Shown here piece after piece: positions 49,120-61,400 of a stretch of DNA of 64,000 nt. Within the stretch, counting starts at the first letter, position 1, and each line of letters begins with the position of its first letter. The stretch spans positions 291,165 through 355,164 of the forward strand of contig JABVXV010000044.1 of assembly GCA_013365325.1 (NCBI GenBank), written 5' to 3'. Under the pieces are notes generated by a model. The model saw only the letters and a program-made list of their open reading frames with translations, was not told where the DNA came from and did not search any database. Source of the DNA: Dipetalonema caudispina (taxonomy: Eukaryota; Nematoda; Chromadorea; Rhabditida; Onchocercidae). The position numbers and the translations under genes are program-made.

Positions 49120-50181
49120 TTATACCTGATCAATGTCCAATAAGAATACATTCGTTTGAAGGCCACCTTCAAGATCACCATCATATTTAACATGTGGCAT
49201 TATAATAGGAAAAAGTGAGCATCCAAATTCATCAATAATCGATACTGGCAAAGAATCAGGTTGTGGATTTGAAATCGTACAATTGTTTACTAAAATACAA
49301 AATAGACCATTTTGTTGTTGTTTGTAGGTACATGTCCAATGATGATAAACTGGCTCACCAATTCCAACTTCCCTGCAATTTTACTCATTTTTTACTTTTA
49401 CTATCATTGCATGCTACGGTCAGGTTTTTTTTTTTCCTCTTTTTTACTTGTTTTGGTCACTATATCAAATAAGATACGATACAATATTTTATAATCAGAA
49501 AAGAAGATTATGTGTATAATTCCATCTCTCATATTTGACATTTTTCAAGTTTCATCTGAAAATTTAAATTGGGCACATATTTAGAGCCAATTCTTGTTCT
49601 TACTTTTTTAAAAATATTTTCATAAATTAAATCAGAAGTCAGTAAACTGAAACACAGATTGTGTTTTACAGATTAAATTAAAATTGATGGAAAATTAATG
49701 TTTCCAATTTTATAAGTAATGTAAGCGACCTAATCTAAAATTAGTATCAATGATTTATGGATAAAATACTTTGAGCAATTTTTTCAACCTGAAAACTAAC
49801 CTGAAATAAAATAGGATACACTTTTCATTCATTTTGAAAATTCTAAATATTGTCAAATTTAAGAAATAATAGTTTAATACGGTATATAATCGAAATAAAA
49901 GTGCAATGTAACTGTAACTACCTTTTCAATTCCGAACCGTTTCGATCATACAACCGTACACGATATTTGCAATCCGGTTCTGGAAATTTACTGACTGGAA
50001 GATTGATGACATCATCATCGGCAATATTATAATCATCCAGTCCATTTACCAGCACTATGGATATTATATGAGAAAGTAGTAAAATTCGGAATAGAAATCG
50101 GATTGAAATAAACGTATTTGAAGCATTCCTTGTTGTTTCTGCTGTTGCTGATAATCTGAGAAGCTGTAAATGCATTTCCAT
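49120..50181 (-). CDS. Secreted protein with the C-terminal half of a ZP domain
   Basis: Minus-strand exons 50181-49922 and 49372-49126; the frame then reaches TAA at 49122-49120 if the last donor-like GTATAA is not used. A signal-anchor or signal peptide (about 28-47, IRFLFRILLLSHIISIVLVNG) precedes an acidic spacer and then ZP-C features: CKYRVRLYDRNGSELKREV, IGEPVYHHWTC, GLFCILVNNCTISN, IIDEFGCSLFPIIMPHV and NVFLLDIDQ. These follow the cuticlin and other nematode ZP families, which build cuticle and apical matrix. The ZP-N half is absent upstream, and the expected final cysteines are not found downstream. Either a 3' exon has escaped me or the gene is truncated. The downstream region to 48.1 kb shows no matching exon. 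Confidence 0.7.
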
Positions 50182-53100
50182 TTTATTTCCACTCTGTCAA
50201 ATATAGATGTAGCCGAAATTGTTTCTTCCGGAAGCTGGTTATTTATTCCTCCAATTCTGATTTTTGTTTTTTGAAATGCTGAAAAAATGCCATTTTGTGC
50301 TAAATAAATTTATCACATTTACCAAATCTACCAAATTTTATTCATTGATATGACAGCAATAAAACGTAAGAAAGATAAAGTTAACAGTGTTAACAATGAT
50401 AATAATGATGATATCTAACCGTCCTGTCATTCTTCTTCAACTCCATACATCGCAATTACATCTATCAGCTGCAATTTTAACAAATATCGCTTTCCTTCAA
50501 CATTTTCTTCACCCATTCTATCGAATTATTCTCTCTTCTCTCTTTAATTTCACATTTATCATTTATCTAAGTATTCATACGTATAAGGTCATGACCCTAC
50601 ATTGGTTTCACATTTCTTCATTATCAAGTATCTCTGAACTATTACACGTTTTTTTTTTCTTTTGTAACCGCCTTAATAAACTCTCTTCACTTTACATGTT
50701 GTCCGATGTTATGGAATTTGAAACAGATTTTGGGCTACGGAGGATTTATTCACAATTTTTCTTATAAATTCAAAATTATAGAAAAAAAAGAGTTAATTTA
50801 TTGCAATTACAAATAATTAAATTACTGATAGGTTTGATTACTCGAAAGTGACAGGAGTGAATTTTAAAATTTAATTTTCATAAATTCACTTAAACTGTTT
50901 GCCATTTTAGTAGACACATTCAGTTATTTAAAATTTGTGCATTGGACACATAAAAGTGGATTTTGAAATTCAATTAATTGAAAAATTCCTTACTACAAAT
51001 TTTATTAAAAATTACATTTAATTATATTACCAAGAAGCATGGAAGTGAATGCAAGATACTGATTAGTTGAATAAATAGCTAATTTGAATAATAAACTAAT
51101 TAAAGATACGACATACAAACTATCGGCGATAATGAATAGAGCAGGATAGTGCGAATAACGTCATCGGGATTGGATATGATGAGAAGGAATTATTTCGAAG
51201 TGACTAATTCTATTGTTAAGATTAAATCATCTGTTCATTTTCTAATTTCATTTATATTCACTGCACCAAAAATGACCTCTAAAATTGACAATTTAAAAAA
51301 AAAAATTTTCAAAATATGAGAATTACTGATTTTTAGTCATTTATTATTCTTAAAATTTCGAATTTCTCATTGTGTAATGTTTTTTTTTTTTCTTATCGAC
51401 GAGAAAAGAAATGAAAGTCTTTTTTAAATTTATTTATGATTACTTTCAAAGTTGTGCATTAAATTATGAATTTGCCAGGAATTAACAAATAGATAATTTT
51501 TTGCTTGAAGTTTATTTTCCTGCAATAAGAATGCTTGCAGTTGACATAGTATACAAAACTGAAATTTAATCAATCTTTTAAACTCCAACACAGAATTGAT
51601 GCGAAATAAAAACTCGAAGAATAGCTCTCTTATCATAATGTTACATTCAACACTAAATTGTATATCTATTCAATAAGTTTAAGTCTGACCTGAAATGGTT
51701 ATGTTTAAATTTTTAGATTGACATTTCCTTTCTTTCTATTCTAATCAAATGAGAGGAAAAAAGTAATGAAATATTGTTGAAATATGCCAATCTGATCATC
51801 ATAATTGCATTCATTCAAATTCCTTTTCCTTCGTCGTTGTAGTATATTAACAAGATATTAAACCGGTAATTCAAAACTAAATCTGAGTGAATTTTGAAAA
51901 TGATGGCGCTTTGTGAAATTAAAACTTTCATTAGTAAATTCTGTTTTTTAAAACAATTTCCTTTACTTCAAAATCAAAAATGAATAAATTGAAAATAAAT
52001 GAAAATAATCATATCGTATTAAATCATTTATCTTCCAGTTGAATGCTATTTACTTAAATAAAACTATACGATTATTCTGACGTGAAATTATTTAAGTGCT
52101 TGAAGTAAGAGCGCAAACCTAAGGTTGATAAATTTTTAAAAATTCACTCTAATCATTGTTATCAACTAATGCTGCTAATAGTAAAGGTTGAGATTCGAAC
52201 TTTAAACATTTTATATTGAAGACTCTTCTGATTACATTGCACTATAAATGTCATTTAACATTTAATGAAATTTAATTGCTTTATTTCACATTAGATCAAA
52301 TACGATTATTTATTCTTGTGTTGAAAAACTCTCAGTGATTTCAATGCTCTATGAAATATCACTATTAATTGTTTTATTCAATTAATTGAATTTTCTCTAG
52401 AAGTTGCAAACATCCAAACCTTAAGTTATTAATTACCCATTAAATTTAAATAACGAACTCCTTAACTATAACTTTTCAAATTCTCAGACAATTAGTCTAT
52501 TCAATCTTCACGTTTCACAATCCGGCATTAATATTTCCGGTAGCTATGGAAATAATTACGTCTATTCACAAATTTTCACTGCAAATCGATCGAGATTTTA
52601 TAACTTTTCCTTCAATACTAATGCACAATATGCATAAATTGTAAGAAATTCTTACAAATTTTCATAATTTCACTCTGTTACGTGAAATTACTATTATTCT
52701 TAGCTATAAACTATCAAAATGATGCAAAACTGAACATTGTAAATTTATTTAAAAGAATTAAATGAGCTAAATAAATTTATTGAATTTTGTGATCTTAAGT
52801 ACCTATATCAAAATATAATAGTTAAGTTGTTAAAAGTTGTTTAACGAGATTAAGCGATCACTGAATACGTGTGATCTAATCGATCACATATAGTTTTTAA
52901 GTAAAAAAAAATTGCAAAAATTTTAATTGCAGTTACAAATGTGTTACAATGTATCACCGATGAAAATTTAGTCCTTATTGGTTGAAAATAGTTGGCTACT
53001 TCGCAAATAGTATAGAAGAGAAGAATATTCTGAAAATAAATCACAAGATATAACTCAATCTATTGCAAAAATAATAAGTTCGAACTGATACTAAGCCATA

Positions 53101-55218
53101 CAGGAACTCGAAATAAAATTATATATGCAAGCATTTTCAAAATTTATTTTTCAACATTTGATCAAATGTTTTCTTAAAATTAAACAACTCGAATTATAAA
53201 TCAACAATACTCAAAATTCTGGAAATATCCATCTTATTTAGTCAATAAATTTTCTAAAAATTTTATGGATTATTTAAAGTACTAAAAGTTTTCACCGAAT
53301 CATTTAGAGATACATTTATTTCCATTTTTTATTCAATAGAAAGACAAAAAGTTCATTACATTTCGAAATGTTTGCAGAAATGATTGTATTCGATTGATGA
53401 TACTTAGCTTACTATCAGGCCAAATATGAATTATCCATAATATCATAACGTAATATTCTTTTCAAAATGTATCAATTCATGATGTCTGTAATCATGCAAA
53501 TATCGATGAGCAATCATTACCTCTTACAATAATGGATAAAAATACATGTCAATGTTACTGATCACTAATACGTAGAAAAAGAAAATTTAACGAATACTAA
53601 TTATTTTCTAATTATATTTACTCCACAGTTCTTTATCAATTTCTTTCTAATGAATTCTTTTCTTGAAACAAAAATGAAAAAAAAAAAAAAACTAATTTAA
53701 TTAAGGTTCAGGTAAGATTAAAGATATTTAAATTGTATAAGGAAAGTGGACTTTTTATAATAACAATATTTAAGTAGAATAATTATACTTGTTTTCTGAA
53801 TTATATTATCTTGCGGAAAGTTTGAATGACTATTCTCCACATTATATATTCTCTATATCATATCAAAATTTCCTTCAAAGCAGGAAATTGAAGCAATATT
53901 TTTCTATTTTTGACAATGTTTTATTTTCTAATATACATGGTAGTATTATTTGTGAATTTTTTCCAATTCATGCACTTATTTTCAGATTTTTTTTAAAATA
54001 AACTTTTGAAAGATAAAAAACGTTTCAAAAAATATGAACCGCATAAATTTATTAAATAGGAATGTTTCGAAATGCACTGAAGTTAAATCATGAAAGTGAA
54101 AACTTTTTTAAATCTTTTTCAAAATTTTTTAGGAGCTGGACTTTTGGTACTTTATAGCTGGAAAGGGAAAGGAATTCAAATATTTTGAAATATTTGAAAT
54201 TTTAATCAATTTATAACGCAGTAGAATTGAGGATCGGAGTAAATATGATTTAATGTTGAATTTTAAAAGTGATACGGAATTTTCGCACTTATTCATGCAA
54301 CATTTTCAAATGCTCATATCCATTCACTCAAATTTATTCATTAAATTATTTCTAAAAGTTAATTTTTATTGTTTAAAAGCTTTGTATACAAATATACTTT
54401 GCTTAGTTTTCCAAATTATTTGCAAAAAATTTTTACAACTTGTATGAGATGCTTGTTAAATTAAAATCTCATTTTTAAAATTGATCAGTCAATTTTAAAT
54501 TTTTTCGAATTTTCTCCTACTATGTGCATTCACTTGCTACAACAAACATATGCTCAAGCATAATTCTCTTTGAAAAGTGTCATTATCAAAGTTTCTCGAT
54601 AAAACATCTTTATCAATATCGATTTCAAATTATCAGTTGATTAGAGACTTATTACTGCAACTGAAATTGAACGCTGAGATTAAAAGTGAAAACATTTCTC
54701 CTTCTTTGTAAAATTACTTCCTGCAATCGAAGAAAAAGCTTTCAAAATATTCCAAATAAATTAATTTTAAATTATCTTCCAAATTGAGTTTTAATAATCC
54801 AAACTTTATACAATTCATTAGTTTGTGCTAGATATCTGTGCTGTTTGTTTTTTTTAGATATAAATTATAAGGCTCATTTCATAGAGCACTACTGAGCGGT
54901 ATTTTTTTTTGGTTAAGGTAACGTTGAATTGTTATGCTTTATTTTTTCAGATTCATAAATTTGCTTCATGAATAGTTTAAGAGGAATGATATCAAAATTC
55001 AGTTTTTATAATTTATTTTTAAAAACTGGATCCGAATAAGTTGAAATTGCTTGCAATTCTGTAGAAGAAATCTTTTTAAATCACACTTTTTTTCTTTTTT
55101 TTTTTTGATATTTTACCTTTCACTTTTGGTAAATTTCAATTCCAATCACATGGATATTCCTCGAAAATTTCTGTTAAACGCTTTAAATCAACATTAAAAA
55201 TTTTATAAAATAAACAAA
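50182..55218. other. Intergenic, no gene recognised
   Basis: Five kilobases of very AT-rich DNA with no exon, RNA gene or element that I can support. The region holds many short inverted AT tracts but no long repeat. It must contain the ZP gene promoter and the Ly6 gene 3' end. Confidence 0.6.
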
Positions 55219-56039
55219 TTACGTAAAGCTTAACAAAATCATAAGAAATATTAAGGAAAATGTATAACTATGAAATGAAAATATCAAGGCGCTATTACAC
55301 AGATTACTGCTACAGCGACAAATTGACGGACTGTAATCATGACGACATTCCACATTGTTAGCAATTATCTTACCACGATATATAAGTTTTTGACAGCCAC
55401 GCATGACAAATTGTAAATCTAAAAGGTATGAAAATTTCATTATTAAAATACTTTCAAACAAAAATAACTAACTATTTTCAAGAAACTTTTCATTAAACGG
55501 ATAGGCTCCATAAATTTTAACTAATTTGTTTTCATATTTTCCAGGATGAAATTTAATCACAATGATGCAAATGAATAACACATTGATTCTATTCCCGGTA
55601 GGAAAATGTTATATCGAAATTGGAAAGATTAAAATTTAAAAAATTTTGAAATTCGAAATGTTTACAATAATGAATTATTCAATCAATTATTCCATAAATA
55701 CATACACTACCATTAAGGTAAAATATGAAATAGTTATCAAAGTTTTAAATTATTTCAAATATACTGACCTTTTTGTCGTACTGTTATTTTAATACATTGA
55801 TCATCCTGCGAGCAGTTAATCTGTTTTACAGTTTTGAACTCAACATCTTCTGAGTTGAGACATGACTTATCAACTGGTGGTATCATAAAGGTTGAATAAA
55901 GTACCGTTTTGAATGCTCGTTGTGCATCCTTACTAATATTAGAAGGTAAATTTGATGCGCAATTATAGCAATGAAATGCTTCACTATACAGGAATAATAG
56001 AAATTCGAATATAATTAATATCACAATGATAGACATCAT
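55219..56039 (-). CDS. Ly6/uPAR-like GPI-anchor candidate, 2 exons
   Basis: Minus-strand exons 56039-55769 and 55418-55219; 471 nt, 156 residues. An N-terminal signal peptide (MMSIIVILIIFEFLLFLYSEA) is followed by ten cysteines in a three-finger-like pattern: HCYNC, KSCLN, INCSQDDQC, RGCQ, VECRH, ICRC and the closing LCN. The CxC-SNLCN ending is characteristic of Ly6/uPAR domains. After the final Asn a short polar linker leads into a hydrophobic tail (TFSLIFLMILLSFT) that ends the protein, as expected for GPI attachment. Expected location is the outer cell surface. Nematode relatives include the odr-2/hot family, but I cannot place this one. The exon junction leaves one base (G) that joins AT to give Asp. 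Confidence 0.85.
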
Positions 56040-58411
56040 ATAAATAATTATTACTTCAATTTTGAACGAAATTTAGCGCTTTTTGAATGATCTTATGGAA
56101 ATATTCCGTTTAAAAGAAAAACAAAAAATGAAATAAATTGAATAAATTGAATAAGCCAGTTTCAATTTATCAAACAACAAATGGAAAAGGCATCAGTGCC
56201 ATTCAATTTTTTAAAACAGATGAAAACAAGAATTTTTGGAAAAGAATTATAAAAACCAATATGGTTCTAGCAGCAGCAACAATTATGATGATGGTGCCAC
56301 AGAGTGACTGGAAGACAGCTGGACATGATGATATTAGCAGGATTGGAGTTCAGGAAACATACATAGCAATTTAAGTTACCATGGAAACAGGTAAATATTA
56401 AAATAATTTGGGACGAAGCATAAACCATTCCTTGGAGCTATTTCCGATTGCTGGGATTCGGAATGTTTCGTTTGTATTCTAACACTCAAACGAATCCATG
56501 TTATTATCACTTTCTCAAACAAATATGTTTGTCATTTAAAGAGAAAAAAGTTTTATGTAGGATGAAATTTTAAGGAAGTTTTGACGATCTGATAAATCGA
56601 TAAAGATGTATGTCGATCGGGAAGAATGAGAGAACGGATGAGAAATAAACAGGTAAGGGAAAACTAACAGACGCGCTTTTGCGGAAAATGCAAAAGTTGA
56701 AGCTAATTAAAAAAAAAAGGGGAAGGAAGAAACAGTAAAAAAAAAAAGAGTTAGTCATAAAATTCTATCCTACTATATTTGCATAAATTCTAGACTAAGA
56801 TCCCTTTTAATTTGATGAATTAATCATGGAATTAATACATGTATGATAAGAATATTTCTGTCTTTAGCAAAATATAATCTACGGTAATTTTTCATTTATC
56901 ATAATTATATGATTGTATATTTATCAAAAATTATATTATAATTCTTGTGCATTTCAATAAATCAATCAGGTAGCATAAATTTTTTTCAAAACTGTGGGAA
57001 ATATTTCAGAAATTTTGGAATTATACATTAGCTGCCGTTCATACAGTTTCACCAATCACATGCCAACCAATGTTTCAGTCGCATGAAAAATAATTTCGAA
57101 ATTCAACAAACTTCCAACCATTCATTTCCTATCAACATTCCTTTTTTTTTTTTTCTTTTCAAAAAATGTTAGTTTTAGATTCATAAATTTTCTCTCCATA
57201 CAATGAAAAAGTTTCAATGTCCGTCAACTTTTGCCAACTCACGCATATCAAGAAAAATGCGTGAGTTGTCTTTTAGTTGCATGTACACGACAATACGTGA
57301 CATGCAGTATCATCACTAATAATTCTCGGGAGATTATACTTTATTTCTAGAAACCAAAAAAACGTATGTCGGATCTGTAACTTCGCTTCATATTGAACTC
57401 AAAAAAGAAAAAAAAAAAACTATTAGAATTCAATTGTAAATAGTTGTTAGCGATATTTAAAAGTTTGAGGAAAAAATACTTTGGTGGGATATGCAAAATC
57501 GAGTTGATTTATCTTGCCAGGATCCGGTTGACCTATTTTGAGACTTAACAGAACAATTGCTCTGTTGACGATTTTTTTTTCGGAAAAATTAGCAAATTCT
57601 TTCTAATGAACGCAGAAAAAAAAAAAACTTGAAATATATATTTGAATTTGTTCCTTAATTTTTTCCTACAAAAGAAGGAGCAAATTCAAACATTTAATTT
57701 TTTTCTATGGAAAAATTTATGTATTTTCAAGGGTTATAATTTATTTGGTTCGCTACCGATTGCATGAATCAGTTGTTACTAAGAATTATTCATTCAATAA
57801 TCAAATATCAAGTTAAAATAAAAGACATTTGAGACTTTGACTTGTCTCTAAATAAATTATTAGACAAACCTAAAATCTAGAACCGATGAAATTGCGTAAA
57901 GTTAAGTTGGAGATTAAATTTAATTTTTTGATGAATTAGTTATGTTGCAAATTCAATTCATTGAAAGTTTGCAAAACAATTTTCAAAATTTCGAAATTTA
58001 AGATTGTATCAATTTCTCCTCATTAATTGCATACAATATAAGTTGAGCCAAAATCAAATCTGTGATCGAGAATTCGCAAAACTTTTTCTCTACTTGGGAA
58101 TTTAATTTTCAGCAAATCACTGAAGTTCTAAATTTCCATTTGTAATTTCGACTATGACTTTTGAAGGAACTTCATTTATCCATTCATTCATTCCAACTTT
58201 TTTTCCTCAATATCACAATCATTATTATTATCACTACTATCATGCTATTATTATAATCGTTATCATTGTCACTATCATCGTCATTATCATCATTCTACTC
58301 GTTATCGTTAACCTGTCACCAATTCTGTGGAAATGTATTCGCTCAACACGCGGGTCGATTTCATCGGATGATTTACGACCGCCTAAAAATTTATGCCCGT
58401 ACTCCTATCTC
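56040..58411. other. Divergent intergenic region between Ly6 and Wnt genes
   Basis: Non-coding by my reading. It contains poly-T and poly-A tracts, a perfect 11-bp-arm hairpin at 57236-57267 and an ATC/ATT triplet stretch at about 58215-58310. An open frame around 56138-56374 has no recognisable content. Confidence 0.5.
57236..57267. repeat. Perfect 11-bp inverted repeat (hairpin)
   Basis: AACTCACGCAT at 57236-57246 and its exact complement at 57257-57267, with a 10-base loop. There is no T run after it and pairing hardly extends, so no miRNA precursor or terminator claim is made. Confidence 0.8.
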
Positions 58412-61400
58412 ATGATAATGGCAATATTTTCACTTGGTCTGTACGTTTGCTTCCGTGTGTATGCCACACTGTTTGCCTATATTATATTTGTTTGGTTGTT
58501 TAAATTGTCAATAAGAATTGAACTGTGAGTTCCATTTTTAAATTTTGAAAATTATTTGTGTTATTCCAAATCATTGCTTTAAATTTCTAATCATTTTTAA
58601 ACAGATCGACAAAAAAAAAAAAAAAAAAAAAAGAAATTAGAAATTAGGCGAACAAACAGACGACTAATTTATGTCGATGAGTTAAATTTATCAGGCCTTT
58701 GGAAATTTATGTTCAATATGGCTTGCTTCTTTTGCCAATAAAGAGAACACATATGAAGAAAGAGGGAGGAAACAAAAATTTTTAGGAAGCAAACAAAATT
58801 TAGGGTGTCACAGTTATAAACCAGTAGTGAATAGAAGTGTCCCCCGTATCAGCAGCCATCCCTCTTTTGCCTTCCATTCCTTTCATTACAGTAGTCAATT
58901 TGTGAAATATTTGTCAAAGCGTCACAAATTAGGTAGAGGGACAAGGGAAAAGAGCGATCATCGTATTATTCATCATTGCTATATCACTGATTACTTTTGG
59001 CTTCTGAATTCTAATCATTGAATTCCTATTTTCTTTATCAATCAGAAATTATTCTACACCTATCCTGGTCAATTTAACAAGATTACCTGAATGCAGTACG
59101 ATCGATGACTGTTCCTTCCGCACATATACGGTGGAGCAATGCGCTACGACAATAAGCTGAGGACGAGCACTGGCGATGAATTATATCATCTTTCTACTAC
59201 TCTTTCTCGATCCATTTGTCGATTACGTCATCACGATCTCATGGCTGTAATTTTTTCGTTTTGCAACAATTATACTTAAAGTGTTAAACATTGATTTACA
59301 TAAATCTAACTTTCAATAAATATCAATTAGTCTATTTTTTCTTTTTTAGTTGATTAGTTGCCTTATTAATTTAATTAATTTAATTTAATTAAATGAAATT
59401 AGTTATAAATAGCAAGTATTATATCAAATTTTAGTTTTCACAAATCTTTTTCCTAGGCTAATTTTACAAAATTTTCCATAAGCTAAAATCGTATGGTTAT
59501 ATAACAGTGTTACTATCCGGCTCAGTGAGCTACTGAAAACTGAAAATATTCGGAAGAATGTAAAAAATTATTTGCCATAACGATAAATAAAGAATGATAT
59601 ATTCAGATTTTGAACTAATTCGAAAAACTAGAATTTATTTAAGCACGAAAAATTGATTTAATTTCAAATTTAAGCCATATCAATATTTTTTACTTGGTTG
59701 AGTAAATAAGCTGCATGTATCACAAATAGATAATCAAGTAGATCATATTTGATTCCATATCTTTCCATCTCGAATTCCGGATAGTCTGGGAAACTTCAAC
59801 AATTAGCTTAGGGGAAAAAATTAAAATTTTTGAATATTTTCTATAAAAAATCCAAAGTTTTATACGGGCGTTTGATGAACTGAATTATTTTATGTCTTTG
59901 ATAATATTACTACCTATTTTTGGCAGATCATTTCATCACTCTTTCCTTAGTTTCATCAAAAGAATCTAATTTACAAGGCTTCTGTAGAAATTATTTAAGA
60001 GATTATTTGACTAAAACTTTTCATTCGTATCAATGGATAATAATTGATAAATTGAAATCTAAAATTTGCATTATTCAAAAGAAAGGTAAAAATATAAATC
60101 AAACATTATGTTCGAGACTTTTTTCTACCCTAATAAAAATATGAAATATTCTAAAGGCATTAAATCTCTATCTTTTTTCCCATTTTTTTTTTTTTTTCTT
60201 CTTCTCTTATTCTAAAAAAGAGCTAAAAACTCTATACTGGCGCCATTCCGGCATATTTTTAGGAATGATTTCTATCGGCCAATTCTAATTGTTTTCATTT
60301 TTTTTATTATGCAAATTAGAATGCACTAAAAATAGATATAAGGGCGTAATGGTCAATTAGTCGGAATTGATCCGTGTTAATAATTTTAAAAACAAATATT
60401 TAATTTTTTCTCAATCATTGCTAAAATAATTTAGATTAGAAGAAAGTATTTATTGTTCAAGAGAAAATATAATCTGATAAGTATTGAATTTAAAAAAAAA
60501 AAAACAAAAAAAAAAACCCTTCAAACTTACCAACAACTATTACTTTTTTTAAATTGAATGACTTTTCCCTTCTGGAGAATGATCGTAATCCATCGATGAT
60601 AATCAGCTGTGATACTGTCAATGAATGGAATACTGTGTGAAACAAGTGGCCAAGAAATGCACAAATTACTATTAGCCAAGTCACATATAATAAACTTGCC
60701 CATTACAATGATTCTAGGCAAAATTTATTATTCATTAGCATTTTCATTAACTTCAATTGCTATTCATTTATATGTCATAAATGGACAGTGACAGTTAAAG
60801 TGGATAGCGTTACTTAGTGGATTTAAAATTCCTTTCAAAATGATAGATAACATTTGAGGAATGAAATCGATTGGTCGTTGAGCAATAGTAATGATATGAG
60901 CAGAAATCTCTCTCTCTCTCTCTCTCTCTCCCTGTCTCTTTCTCTTTGAGAGTAAAAATGGAAAGAAAACTCTTCCCACCCCTAAGGCAGTCATCAATTC
61001 AGTTCAACTAACGTCCCTTTCTCTTCCCTTTCCATTGAACCATCACAATTTATGACAACTTACAAACTACCGTATCTCCAAACCCTATCCCATTCCGATG
61101 ATACTTTGCAATCATATTAGGAGAAAATGGCTTTTCTACATGCAAAATTTATCAGTCATCCGGAAATAATCTTAATTAAACCTGACTGATAGTCCGTATT
61201 TACATATTATGCATATTCATATTTTTACCTTTTAAATTTACTAAAAAGGAAATTACTTTTTAAGGATTATTTAATAATCAGTTAGTTACGTAATGAGTGG
61301 TATTAACATTTAATCAGAAATGACCTCACATTTGGTATTAACATTTAATCAGAAATGACCTCACATCATTATCTCTAATTATTATTCATAAAGATAAAAC

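Noticed and set aside
56138..56374. 78-codon plus-strand frame divergent from the Ly6 gene
   Set aside because: No ATG at the start, no recognisable domain, no splice partner.
59920..60144. Open frame flanked by AG and GTAAAA inside the first Wnt intron
   Set aside because: It does not fit the phase of either neighbouring Wnt exon and shows no Wnt motif.
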